Positions 55,360 through 63,755 of a stretch of 64,000 bases of DNA are shown here, in pieces. Location of the stretch: NCBI GenBank assembly GCA_965208975.1, contig CBDBQH010000003.1, forward strand, positions 1,860,001 through 1,924,000, given 5' to 3'. The stretch comes from G963663315 sp965208975 (GTDB lineage: Bacteria > Pseudomonadota > Gammaproteobacteria > Arenicellales > Poriferihabitantaceae). How positions within the stretch are numbered: position 1 is the first letter of the stretch; the number at the start of each line of letters is the position of its first letter. The notes beneath the pieces were generated by a model that was given only the letters and a program-made list of their open reading frames with translations, did not search any database and was not told where the DNA came from. The position numbers and the translations under genes were made by a program.

Positions 55360-56180
55360 TAACGGATCCGTTTCAGTCCGGTTTTCAGGAAATCGCGGGG
55401 TTCAAGGTCGGTTCTGAACTCATGGTCGGACCATGCCAAAACACTGCTTTTGCCAGTCTGATGATTGACCATCGTCATTTTTGCGGAGTACCAGTAACGA
55501 TCCAGAAATTTCTGGTAGTCTGCTATGGTCAGGGTCTTGAGGCGTTCGTTCTTGCGGTCGTAATATTCGACTTTGTGGATGCGAAGATGCTCTTTGTCAC
55601 GCCAGACCAGTTGACGGCTGTAACCTGACTTTTTGTCTATCGGAATACGCTCGGAGACGGTACAGGTCCATTCTCCGCAAGACTCGTCACGCAGGTATTT
55701 CCAGGTGTATTTCCCCACTTCCTGGTTGCCCATGTCCTCATAAGCGAATTCGCTGCCCATGAATGAACCGGACTGGTTTGACGAACTGATGCGTTTGACC
55801 CGTTTCAGCGCTGGCAGATACAGCCATTGGTCGTCGTTTTTATCTGTATGGACGTGAACCAGCAGCGCGGTCCCCTTTACGTCACGCGGCTCATCAAACA
55901 CAAACATACTGCGGTCACCGTCTCCTTCGATCTCGATCGCCCTGAACCGCAGTTTCCGCTGGCTCTCCTGGCCTTGCTTGTTGCGAAGTACCAGGGTCTG
56001 GAGAGCCTTGAAGTTGCCAAAGCCCTTTTCCGTTGCGCGGGCTTTGCGCGCGATTTCAAGACCGATTTCCTCCGGGGTGGCTGACCAGGATGTGAGCGGT
56101 GTTCCCATAACGGCCAGGGCAGACAGGCAAGCCGTGAGAAACCGGACTGCTGTCCGGTGGTGGATACGGGTATGGTTCAT
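55359..56180 (-). CDS. LolA-fold outer-membrane lipoprotein-sorting-like protein
   Basis: The periplasmic 273-residue protein has a signal peptide (LTACLSALAVMGTPLTSWSA). Its conserved core is typical of the family that accompanies RND lipid exporters: FVFDEPRDVKGTALLVH, DQWLYLPALKRVKRISSSNQSGSFMGSEFAYED and YWYSAKMTMVNHQTGKSS. It likely binds a hydrophobic ligand and hands it to the barrel protein downstream. The nearby squalene synthase suggests, but does not show, an isoprenoid or hopanoid-type cargo. Confidence 0.82.
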   Translation of the reverse strand: MNHTRIHHRTAVRFLTACLSALAVMGTPLTSWSATPEEIGLEIARKARATEKGFGNFKALQTLVLRNKQGQESQRKLRFRAIEIEGDGDRSMFVFDEPRDVKGTALLVHVHTDKNDDQWLYLPALKRVKRISSSNQSGSFMGSEFAYEDMGNQEVGKYTWKYLRDESCGEWTCTVSERIPIDKKSGYSRQLVWRDKEHLRIHKVEYYDRKNERLKTLTIADYQKFLDRYWYSAKMTMVNHQTGKSSVLAWSDHEFRTDLEPRDFLKTGLKRIR

Positions 56181-56285
56181 GGTTTTGTCCTGTGTTTCTA
56201 TGCCATAATTCTACAATGGAATTGAATCAATAATCCATCCGCTAAGCCAACATTATTTTCGACCCCAAATTTTCAAGTCAAACAC

Positions 56286-56291
56286 TATAAT
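56286..56291 (+). promoter_or_regulatory. -10 element for a probably leaderless squalene synthase mRNA
   Basis: TATAAT ends 6 nt before the ATG at 56298, so the transcript would begin at or next to the start codon. No Shine-Dalgarno sequence is visible upstream and the -35 region is poor. Confidence 0.5.
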
Positions 56292-56297
56292 TGCTTT

Positions 56298-57335
56298 ATG
56301 AACCGTCCGCCAGACAGTGACCTGGACTACCAGAGCGAAATCCTGCAAGGAGTTTCCCGCACTTTTGCGCTCACCATCCCACGTCTTCCAGGGGGGTTGT
56401 GTGATGTGGTGGGTAATGCCTATCTGCTGTGCCGAATTACCGACACCATCGAAGATGAACCGGCTCTGTCCGTGGAGCAGAAACAGGAGTTTTGCGAACG
56501 CTTTGTTGAAATTGTCGCCGGGCGTGGCGAAGCCGGGCCGTTTGCCGGCGAACTCGGCGCCTTGTTGTCATCCTCAACGACCGCGAGCGAGCATGACCTG
56601 ATTGCCAATACGGAGCGGGTCATCCGTATTACCCGAACATTCAACGCGGTCCAGCGCGGCGCCCTGGAACGTTGTGTGACGGTCATGTCGCGCGGCATGA
56701 CGGAGTTTCAGCAAAGCGCAACGCTTGACGGTTTGAGCGATCTGGCTCACATGGATCGTTATTGCTACTATGTCGCGGGCGTGGTCGGTGAGATGCTGAC
56801 CGAACTGTTCTGTGACTACTCCGATAAAATCGGTGAGCGGCGCGAGGACTTGCTGGCCTTGTCGGTCTCCTTTGCCCAGGGATTACAGATGACCAATATC
56901 CTCAAGGATATGTGGGATGACAGGCGGCGTGGCGCATGCTGGTTGCCTCAGGATATTTTTCTTGAGGCGGGTATCCATATAAGCGCTCTGCCGTCCGGAC
57001 AGGATAGCCCCGGCTTTGCCCGGGGGTTGTTCCGGCTGGTCGCCATTGCCCGCCACCACCTGGGCAATGCGTTGCGTTACATACTGATCATTCCGCCGAG
57101 TGAAACCGGCATCCGTCTGCACTGTCTGTGGGCATTGGGGATGGCTGTATTGACCTTGCGCCGCATTCATGAGAACCCGCTGTTCAGGAGTGGTCAGGAG
57201 GTGAAGATATCGCGGCGCAGTGTGTGGGCCGTGGGCACGGTTACTCATGCTCTGGCGCGTTCGAATCTGGCGTTGGAACTGCTCTTCAAGGCGCTGACTC
57301 GCCGCCTTCCCGACCCTGGATCCGACCCCTCATGA
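56298..57335 (+). CDS. Squalene/phytoene synthase family enzyme (squalene synthase-like)
   Basis: The 345-residue prenyl synthase condenses two farnesyl diphosphates. Features are GVSRTFALTIPRLPGGL, the first Asp-rich motif DTIEDEP, MDRYCYYVAGVVGEMLTELF and the second Asp-rich motif NILKDMWDDRRRG. The sequence pattern is closer to squalene synthase than to phytoene synthase. The next gene, ispH, supplies isoprenoid precursors. No cyclase is in view, so the final product (hopanoid, sterol or squalene) is open. Confidence 0.88.
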   Translation: MNRPPDSDLDYQSEILQGVSRTFALTIPRLPGGLCDVVGNAYLLCRITDTIEDEPALSVEQKQEFCERFVEIVAGRGEAGPFAGELGALLSSSTTASEHDLIANTERVIRITRTFNAVQRGALERCVTVMSRGMTEFQQSATLDGLSDLAHMDRYCYYVAGVVGEMLTELFCDYSDKIGERREDLLALSVSFAQGLQMTNILKDMWDDRRRGACWLPQDIFLEAGIHISALPSGQDSPGFARGLFRLVAIARHHLGNALRYILIIPPSETGIRLHCLWALGMAVLTLRRIHENPLFRSGQEVKISRRSVWAVGTVTHALARSNLALELLFKALTRRLPDPGSDPS

Positions 57336-57388
57336 CGAGAAAATATGTTAGTATCAGCCGGTATGAACAAAACCGGGGCGATCATTCG

Positions 57389-58357
57389 ATGAAGAAAAGA
57401 ACCATGCGAGTCATTTTAGCCAAACCCCGCGGATTTTGCGCTGGAGTGGACCGAGCCATTAAAATCGTTGAGGAAGCGCTGACTTTTTACAATCCGCCGG
57501 TCTATGTGCGACACGAAATCGTGCATAACCGGAGAGTGGTTGAAAATCTCGAGGCGAAAGGCGTACATTTTGTAGAGCAGGTCGAACAGATTCCAGATGG
57601 AGCGATTGCCGTTTTCAGCGCTCACGGTGTCTCGAAGCAGGTTGAGACGGCGGCGGCGACACGGGACCTGCAACCGATAGACGCCACTTGTCCACTGGTC
57701 TCCAAAGTACATCGGGAAGGCCAACGGTATGCCGCCAAAGGGTATGAAATCGTCCTCATTGGTCATGAGAACCATCCCGAAGTCGAAGGTACACTGGGGC
57801 AGATTGACGGGCCGGTATTTCTGGTCAGTGAGGTTGAGGATGTGGCAGCGCTGGAGATACGCGATCCTGAAAAAGTCGCCTACATTACCCAGACCACACT
57901 ATCCGTGGACGATACGCGGGAAGTGATCGATGAATTACGCCGTCGTTTCCCCAAAATTGCCGGGCCGGACACCCGGGACATCTGCTATGCGACCCAGAAT
58001 CGTCAGGCCGCTGTCCGCGCGTTGGCTGCCCAGGTGGAGCTGATACTGGTAGTGGGAGCCCAGAACAGTTCCAATTCCAATCGCTTGTGCGAGGTGGGCA
58101 ACAACAGTGGCGTACCGAGCTATCTGGTTGAAGAGCCGTCGAAAATTGATCCGAAGTGGCTGCATGGATGTGACACCATTGGTATCACCGCCGGCGCTTC
58201 GACCCCGGAGGAATTGGTGCAGGACCTGATTGGCAAATTGCGGGAGTACGCTGAACTGGAAATCTCGACGATGGACGGCATTGAAGAGAGTGTGCGCTTT
58301 ACTCTCCCCGACTCGTTGCGCTCAGCCAAAGCCGCCGCCGCAAATGCCGGGGCGTAG
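57389..58357 (+). CDS. ispH: 4-hydroxy-3-methylbut-2-enyl diphosphate reductase IspH
   Basis: IspH is the last enzyme of the MEP pathway, a 4Fe-4S (3Fe-4S) protein making IPP and DMAPP. The ATG at 57389 gives 322 residues; ATG 57404 is an alternative. The three cluster cysteines lie in KPRGFCAGVDRAI, DATCPLVSKVHREG and DICYATQNRQ, with ENHPEVEGTLGQ between. The end, SVRFTLPDSL, is typical. It follows the squalene synthase gene by 53 nt. Confidence 0.97.
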   Translation: MKKRTMRVILAKPRGFCAGVDRAIKIVEEALTFYNPPVYVRHEIVHNRRVVENLEAKGVHFVEQVEQIPDGAIAVFSAHGVSKQVETAAATRDLQPIDATCPLVSKVHREGQRYAAKGYEIVLIGHENHPEVEGTLGQIDGPVFLVSEVEDVAALEIRDPEKVAYITQTTLSVDDTREVIDELRRRFPKIAGPDTRDICYATQNRQAAVRALAAQVELILVVGAQNSSNSNRLCEVGNNSGVPSYLVEEPSKIDPKWLHGCDTIGITAGASTPEELVQDLIGKLREYAELEISTMDGIEESVRFTLPDSLRSAKAAAANAGA

Positions 58358-58375
58358 GGGGTCTGTAGAATAAAC

Positions 58376-58403
58376 ACGGGCGACCACAGTGGGTCGCCCC
58401 TAC
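58376..58403. repeat. Palindromic repeat between convergent genes
   Basis: GGGCGACC-ACAGTG-GGTCGCCC followed by CTACG is a strong hairpin of the GTAGGGGC repeat family also seen near 51.84 kb. It lies between ispH and the convergent MFS gene and may act as a bidirectional terminator. Confidence 0.75.
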
Positions 58404-58407
58404 GCAA

Positions 58408-59649
58408 TCACGAGGGTTGGGGCGCAGGGGGTGGGTCTGAGGCCCGCTTCAGCCGGGCGATGGGCCGCTCGTTGATGGGCAGATGAATCAGCGCGGCCAG
58501 TATGCCGAGGGCCGCTCCCGCCCACCACATGGCGTTGTACGAGCCGGTCTGATCGTAAATCAGTCCTCCCAGCCATACCCCCGTGAAACTGCCAAGCTGG
58601 TGGCTTAAAAATACGATGCCGAACAGTGTCCCCATATATCTGACCCCGAAAACCTGGGCGACGATACCGGTGGTCAGGGGGACGGTGGACAACCAGAGTA
58701 TGCCCATCGCCGCGGCGAAGGCCAGTATCACAAACGGCGTTTTCGGCAGTAGCAGCAGAATCACGATAACCACAGCGCGTGAAAAGTAAATGGAGCTCAA
58801 TCCGATCTTCTTGCTCCATCGCTGGCCGGCCAGCCCGGCGGAGAACGAGCCGAGAATATTCATCAATCCGATCAGGGCAATCGAGTAAGCGCCAATCGCG
58901 GGGTTCAGGCCGAGGTCTCTTATGTATGCGGGGAAATGTACGGTAATGAAGGCGACATGGAACCCGCAGACGAAGAATCCGGTGGTCAGGAGCAGGTAGC
59001 CGCGATGCTGCAAGGCTTCGACCACTGCGCCTTTCAGGGTCTGGTTCATATCCATGGACGGTTCATCACCGCTTGCGCCGTCGGCGGAAGCCGGCAGACA
59101 CAGCGCCATTGGAATCAATATCAACGCGATACAGGCCAGCAACAGCAACGCCGTGTGCCAGCCGTAAGCGGATATGAAACCCTGGCTGAGCGGGGAGAAA
59201 ATGACCATACCGAAAGACCCCGCGGCTGTGCCGATGCCGAGGACGAAAGAGCGCCTGGCCGGGCCTACCACCCGCACCATGGCGGCCAGGGCCAGGGTGA
59301 ACGCGGTAAATGCGATGCCCAGTCCGGTCAGTATGCCGCCAGTCAGTTGAAGGGCGAATCCGGATTGTGAATGAGCCATCCCCAGTATACCGGCGCAGTA
59401 CAGGAGCGCGCCGAAGATGATCACCCGGATTGCGCCGTTTTTATCGACCAGCGCTCCGGCGAAAGGCAAGCCGACTCCCCATAGCAGGTTCTGTAACGCC
59501 ATGGCCAGGCCAAAAGTCTCCCGCGACCAGCCGTTGGCGTTGGTCATGGGTTCGAGGAATAAACCAAAGCCGGAGCGGATGCCGAATCCGGTCATCGAAA
59601 TCAGGCATCCGGCAACCAGCACAACCAGGGGAGTGCGCCAGGTTTTCAT
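58408..59649 (-). CDS. Major facilitator superfamily transporter
   Basis: The inner-membrane transporter has 413 residues and 12 predicted helices. A typical start, VVLVAGCLISMTGFGIRSGFGLFLEPM, is followed by an MFS loop (ALVDKNGAIRV) between helices 2 and 3 and a longer cytoplasmic loop in the middle (SADGASGDEPSMDMNQ). It resembles monocarboxylate/oxalate-type MFS proteins. The substrate is unknown; the neighbouring enoyl-CoA hydratase and amidase may metabolise it. Confidence 0.85.
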   Translation of the reverse strand: MKTWRTPLVVLVAGCLISMTGFGIRSGFGLFLEPMTNANGWSRETFGLAMALQNLLWGVGLPFAGALVDKNGAIRVIIFGALLYCAGILGMAHSQSGFALQLTGGILTGLGIAFTAFTLALAAMVRVVGPARRSFVLGIGTAAGSFGMVIFSPLSQGFISAYGWHTALLLLACIALILIPMALCLPASADGASGDEPSMDMNQTLKGAVVEALQHRGYLLLTTGFFVCGFHVAFITVHFPAYIRDLGLNPAIGAYSIALIGLMNILGSFSAGLAGQRWSKKIGLSSIYFSRAVVIVILLLLPKTPFVILAFAAAMGILWLSTVPLTTGIVAQVFGVRYMGTLFGIVFLSHQLGSFTGVWLGGLIYDQTGSYNAMWWAGAALGILAALIHLPINERPIARLKRASDPPPAPQPS

Positions 59650-59683
59650 GTCGGGTTTCTTGATTGGGGCGGAAGCTGGATGG

Positions 59684-60460
59684 TTATCGGTGCTTCCAGC
59701 TGGCCGGACGTTTTTCTACAAATGCGGCCATGCCCTCTTTCTGGTCGGCGGTCGCGAACACGGCCTGGAATTGCCGGCGCTCGAATTGCAGTCCCGCCTG
59801 CAGATGGGTTTCAAGCGCCTGGTTGACGCACTCCTTGACCATCATCGTCATGGGGCGGGAAAAGGAGGCAATCTGTCTGGCGACTTCCCGAACTTCCTGC
59901 ATGAAACGGTCCGCGGGGAATACACGCGCAACCAGACCTGCGCGTTCGGCTTCATCCGCATCCATCATCCGGCCGCTCAGGCATAAATCCATGGCCTTTG
60001 ATTTGCCGACCAGACGGGTCAGCCGCTGGCTCCCTCCCCATCCCGGCACGGCGCCGATCATGATCTCCGGCTGCCCGAATCTCGCCGATTCAGAAGCGAG
60101 GATGAAGTCACACATCATCGCCAGCTCGCAACCACCGCCCAGGGCGTAGCCGCTGACCGCGGCGATAATCGGCTTTTGACACTGATGGATGATATTTTGT
60201 AGCCGCGCCGCGTTGTCATGCAGATACATATCCATGTAGGTCCTGTCCTGCATTTCCTTGATATCCGCCCCGGCTGCAAACGCCTTTTCGTTGCCGGTCA
60301 GAATGATGACTCCAACCTGATCATCCAGAGACATTTCCGTAAAAGCCCGGGCTAACTCATCGCGTACCAGGGCCGAAAGGGCGTTGAGGGCTTCTGGCCG
60401 GTTCAAGGTGATGATGCCGATGTTGTCATCTGTTTCAGTCGTAATCGTGTGATCAGTCAT
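59684..60460 (-). CDS. Enoyl-CoA hydratase/isomerase (crotonase) family protein
   Basis: The 258-residue enzyme starts at ATG 60460. It has the crotonase core: ITLNRPEALNALS, EKAFAAGADIKEM (first oxyanion-hole segment), GYALGGGCELAMMCD (second), FGQPEIMIGAVPGWGGSQRL with the usual catalytic Glu. It is close to short-chain enoyl-CoA hydratases of beta-oxidation. Its start overlaps the amidase stop by 8 nt, so they are coupled. Confidence 0.93.
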   Translation of the reverse strand: MTDHTITTETDDNIGIITLNRPEALNALSALVRDELARAFTEMSLDDQVGVIILTGNEKAFAAGADIKEMQDRTYMDMYLHDNAARLQNIIHQCQKPIIAAVSGYALGGGCELAMMCDFILASESARFGQPEIMIGAVPGWGGSQRLTRLVGKSKAMDLCLSGRMMDADEAERAGLVARVFPADRFMQEVREVARQIASFSRPMTMMVKECVNQALETHLQAGLQFERRQFQAVFATADQKEGMAAFVEKRPASWKHR

Positions 60461-61931
60461 TAGTTGTTCTCTGGTCGGGCTGGCTGTGTGTGATATTCGG
60501 ATTGATCGGGGTGGCGCCATTATAGTCCAGAATCTGTTCGATTTGTGCCGCGGCGGACAGGAGCAGCGCTTCGGCCTGGCATTTCGCCGCAATCTGAAGA
60601 CCAACCGGCAGCCCTTGCCGGGTCATTCCGCACGGCATGGACAGGGCCGGGCAAAGCGCCGTCGTGAAGGCGTAGGCGATCGACAGCCATTGATAGTAAT
60701 TGTCAAACCGCTGACCGTCACATTCCGCTACATGGTCCATAGCAACCGGATACGGAGGAACGATGGTAGCCGGTGTCAACAGGAGAGGATATTGCGCGAA
60801 AAACCGTTGCACCCGGTTAACCAGCGCCAGCCGGTCCTGTTGTGCCCGGTTGATATCCGTGATCGAAAGCCGCAAACCCCGCTCGATATTCCAGGCGACG
60901 TTCGGATTCAGGTCGCCGCCATGCGTTTTGAGGAGGCGCCCCAAGCCAGTGGCGTAGTTGTGCGCTCTCAAAACATCAAAAATTTCATTCAGCCCCGTGA
61001 AATCCGGCGCCGCCGGAACCGCGCGTATTCCACTGTCCTCAATCTGCCGGATCGCATTCTCGAAAATCCGTCTGACCTCGGCGTCAACGGGTGTGACGCC
61101 GAGGTCAACCGACCAGGCGATGGTTGGCGGCAGGCGGGGGGCACGGGCCGCTTGTATAAAAGGGGTAACGGGGGCCGGCAGGGAAAGCGGGTCGCGGTCT
61201 TCATGGCCACACATCGCGTCCAGCATCAGGGCCAGGTCTGGCACATTGCGGGCCATCGGTCCATTGGTGGAGAGCGTGTCGATAATACCGCCGGAAGGCG
61301 TGGACGCGACCCTGCCGATGCTGGGGCGCAGCCCGACCACCCCGCAAAAACTGGCCGGATTGCGTAATGATCCGCCCATATCCGAGCCCTGGGCCAGCCA
61401 GGCCATGCCGGTAGCGAGAGCCGCAGCCGCCCCGCCGGAAGAACCGGCCACACTCATTCCGGTATTCCAGGGATTGCGGGTAGCGCCGAATACCCGGTTG
61501 AAGGTATTGCCGCCAGCGCCAAATTCCGGCGTGTTGGATTTGGCGTAAACCAGTCCGCCCGCCTTCTCGATATGCTCAACCAGCAGGTCGGAGCCGGTCG
61601 GGATATGTTCTTTATAGACCAGTGAGCCGAATGTGGTTGTGACTCCGCTGACTTCGTTCAGATCCTTGATCGCCACCGGCAATCCGGCCAGGAGGCTGTT
61701 TGACCGTCCGCTTTTTCGCAGTTGCCGGGCCTGGTCGCGGGCGCGGTCGAAACACAGGGTCGGCAAGGCGTTGATGACCGGATTGACGGCCTGAATCCTG
61801 GATTCAAGCGCGTCCAGCAGTTCCAGCGCGGAGACTTCGCCGGCTTTCAATAACTCCACTACCCGGATAGCGGTCATAGCCGGTAATCCGGGGAGCTGGC
61901 TGTCTGAATTCAAATCAATCCGTGATTCCAT
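60453..61931 (-). CDS. Amidase-signature family enzyme
   Basis: The 492-residue hydrolase has the Ser-cis-Ser-Lys triad: Lys in LPVAIKDLNEV, and the Gly/Ser-rich stretch SVAGSSGGAAAALATGMAWL and GSDMGGSLRNPASFCG with both serines. It could cleave amides such as indoleacetamide, nitrile-derived amides or aryl amides. It is too divergent and too far from gatB/gatC to be GatA. Operon with the downstream crotonase. Confidence 0.92.
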   Translation of the reverse strand: MESRIDLNSDSQLPGLPAMTAIRVVELLKAGEVSALELLDALESRIQAVNPVINALPTLCFDRARDQARQLRKSGRSNSLLAGLPVAIKDLNEVSGVTTTFGSLVYKEHIPTGSDLLVEHIEKAGGLVYAKSNTPEFGAGGNTFNRVFGATRNPWNTGMSVAGSSGGAAAALATGMAWLAQGSDMGGSLRNPASFCGVVGLRPSIGRVASTPSGGIIDTLSTNGPMARNVPDLALMLDAMCGHEDRDPLSLPAPVTPFIQAARAPRLPPTIAWSVDLGVTPVDAEVRRIFENAIRQIEDSGIRAVPAAPDFTGLNEIFDVLRAHNYATGLGRLLKTHGGDLNPNVAWNIERGLRLSITDINRAQQDRLALVNRVQRFFAQYPLLLTPATIVPPYPVAMDHVAECDGQRFDNYYQWLSIAYAFTTALCPALSMPCGMTRQGLPVGLQIAAKCQAEALLLSAAAQIEQILDYNGATPINPNITHSQPDQRTTND

Positions 61932-61964
61932 GCAACAGGCTCAACAGGGGGTTGACAGGGGCGA

Positions 61965-62714
61965 TTAAACATTGCGAGGGTTGGCGTAAGCCGCCAGTCT
62001 GTCAGCCTCGAGCAGTTTGCGGGCGCTCCTGCGAATCTCCTGCCAGCGAAAACGAACGGAGTTTTTGACGATCACCCGATCCCGTTTTTTCAGTTCATCG
62101 GCGATCGGCGCCCAGTTGAACAGCGCCTCCGGGCTTTGTGAAAATGCGAACTCATCATCGGATACAGAGGAATAGTCGGTATTGGCCACTCTTGTTTTTA
62201 ATCTCTCGACCGTATCCGGAAATTCTTCCGGCGCGTCTTCGGGCCGTCCGGTTTCGTCCAGCACCGAATGTACCGCGATACCGAGCAGCCGGCTGATTGG
62301 TTCATTTTCAAGTCCTGTCCTTTGCTGAATCAGGCCGCCGATATAGATGGTCAGGTCGGATAAACAGGCCAGCCAGATCTGCCATTTGGCCCGGTTCATC
62401 GAGAGCAGCAGGTTCGGGTTTTCGAACATTTCCGGGAACCGGGTTCCGGCCCGGGTCTTGAGATAGCCGTACAATGAAGTCTGCGCTACGTGACTGGCCC
62501 TGGATTTGAGAAACGCCGCCAGCGCTTCAGGGTTTGTGATCGGTTGGGCGCTGCGGCCTCCGCCCAGCCCGGTATAATCCGCCAGCGTCTTCCAAGTATC
62601 CCTTGAAAGTATGGGACGAATCAGGGTATCTATATATTTGTGTAAGGAAGGCACGTCAATTATTCCGATTGCGCAGGGTAATCTGATCAAAGCGATGCTA
62701 CCACAGACAGACAT
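61965..62714 (-). CDS. Conserved hypothetical protein
   Basis: I recognise no family in this 249-residue, largely helical protein. Visible landmarks are LHKYIDTLIRPILSRDTWKTLADYTGL near the N-terminus, NRAKWQIWLACLSDLTIYIGGLI in the middle and VKNSVRFRWQEIRRSARKLL near the end. ATG 62714 has GGAGGG about 12 nt upstream; GTG 62654, before PSLHKYID, is an alternative and would remove an uncharacteristic hydrophobic start. It lies just upstream of the amidase on the same strand. Confidence 0.6.
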   Translation of the reverse strand: MSVCGSIALIRLPCAIGIIDVPSLHKYIDTLIRPILSRDTWKTLADYTGLGGGRSAQPITNPEALAAFLKSRASHVAQTSLYGYLKTRAGTRFPEMFENPNLLLSMNRAKWQIWLACLSDLTIYIGGLIQQRTGLENEPISRLLGIAVHSVLDETGRPEDAPEEFPDTVERLKTRVANTDYSSVSDDEFAFSQSPEALFNWAPIADELKKRDRVIVKNSVRFRWQEIRRSARKLLEADRLAAYANPRNV

Positions 62715-62784
62715 TTTAAGTCAGAACCCTCCCTGTATATGACCCGGGACAATAATTTGCTAACGAAAAGAAGCCATACAAAAG

Positions 62785-62812
62785 TTGATGTTTTGATTGA
62801 ATTGGCTATAAT
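62785..62812 (+). promoter_or_regulatory. Promoter of a candidate small RNA
   Basis: TTGATG (62785-62790), a 16-bp spacer and TATAAT (62807-62812) make a good sigma-70 promoter. It drives toward a short structured region that has no ORF but ends in a terminator. Confidence 0.65.
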
Positions 62813-62818
62813 GCCGAT

Positions 62819-62884
62819 ACGCGCTTGATGCTTGATTCTCACAAGCGCGGGGGACCTGGCCGGGCTTGCCCGGCCTTTCCTTTT
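62819..62884 (+). ncRNA. Candidate small RNA (about 65 nt)
   Basis: Just after the promoter, GCGCTTG (62821-62827) pairs perfectly with CAAGCGC (62842-62848). After a G-rich linker (GGGGGACCT), an 8-bp hairpin GGCCGGGC/GCCCGGCC (62858-62875) is followed by TTTCCTTTT, a rho-independent terminator. Promoter, stem-loop and terminator in 100 nt suggest a trans-acting RNA. I do not recognise its family. No plus-strand gene follows that it could attenuate. Confidence 0.55.
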
Positions 62885-62943
62885 GCTACTGTTTCAACCG
62901 GTCTTGGCACCGCTTGGCGCGATAAATGCTATCGCGCTTTTCA

Positions 62944-63743
62944 TTATCCGCAACGCAGAACGCTATTATCTAACTCCGATTGTGAAAGAGGGGCGTTAGT
63001 GCGGGGATTCCAATTATCAAAAAAGGCGGTGAACGCTCCCGACAATCTGGCAGGTTGCGCGTTTCCGGGTATTCTTGCGGCTAATTGAACCCTGTCGCCA
63101 AAACTAAATACATTAGCAAGCAGAACCAGGGGAAGCGAACCCCTTCGGGTCTCTCCATCGTCTCGTATTGGTCCGCTTATCCCTGTTATTTTGATATAGG
63201 CGTTTTTTTCAAACTGTTTCGATTTCGGTAGGGGTCTGTCGTCGTGGTCGTGTGTTGCGATAAACCGATCACTGAATCCGTAGCTTACTATCTGAATTGT
63301 CCCGCATTCCCCGGGATCGCCGATTGCAACGCGGGAGTGGACGGGGCCTCCCAAGCCTGTGTTACTTCTTCCTAATGCTGGCAATTCGTCCAATCGGTTA
63401 TGATTGGGTTCGCCCGGGTTTTGTTGCTGTTCCTGTTCGTTCTGTTGCGGTATGGTGGTTTGCTCCTGATTGGTCTGCCCCTGCTCTGTTTGCCCCTGTT
63501 CTGTCTGTCCCACCTGTCCAGACTCTCCAGCTTGCCCGGACGGGTTTGCCGGGTCTGCTGTTGTGTTTCCTGATGGCTGTGCATGAGCCGGCAACAGCAC
63601 GCTGTTAATGATCGGCTTCTGCCAAACCGTAACGGCCAAGCCGCCAACGGCCAGACTTTGGATGATTTGTTTTCGTTTCTGTAAGTCGGTTTTATTTCTG
63701 CCCTTTATATCGGGGGGGGGGGGGGGGGGGGTACAGATTTCAT
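62944..63743 (-). CDS. Exported protein of unknown function, phase-variable, OFF in this sequence
   Basis: The frame from 63700 leftward encodes a signal region (LQKRKQIIQSLAVGGLAV, then WQKPIINSVLLPAHAQ) with a Lys-Arg pair and a hydrophobic stretch, possibly Tat-type. A Gln/Glu/Gly/Thr-rich linker (QTEQGQTEQGQTNQEQ) and a ~140-residue C-terminal domain (HSRVAIGDPGECGTIQIVSYGFSDRF; LSGAFTAFFDNWNP) follow. The only start with a good site, ATG 63743 with GGAG 8 nt upstream, precedes a 20-C tract. With 20 C it stops after 11 codons; with 18 or 21 C it would read through as a protein of about 265 residues. Confidence 0.7.
63712..63731. repeat. Homopolymer tract, 20 G (20 C in the coding strand)
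   Basis: Twenty identical bases lie three codons after the proposed ATG of the exported protein and would encode a run of prolines. The length makes it highly prone to slippage, and also to sequencing or assembly error. Confidence 0.9.
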
Positions 63744-63755
63744 TTCATATTCTCC

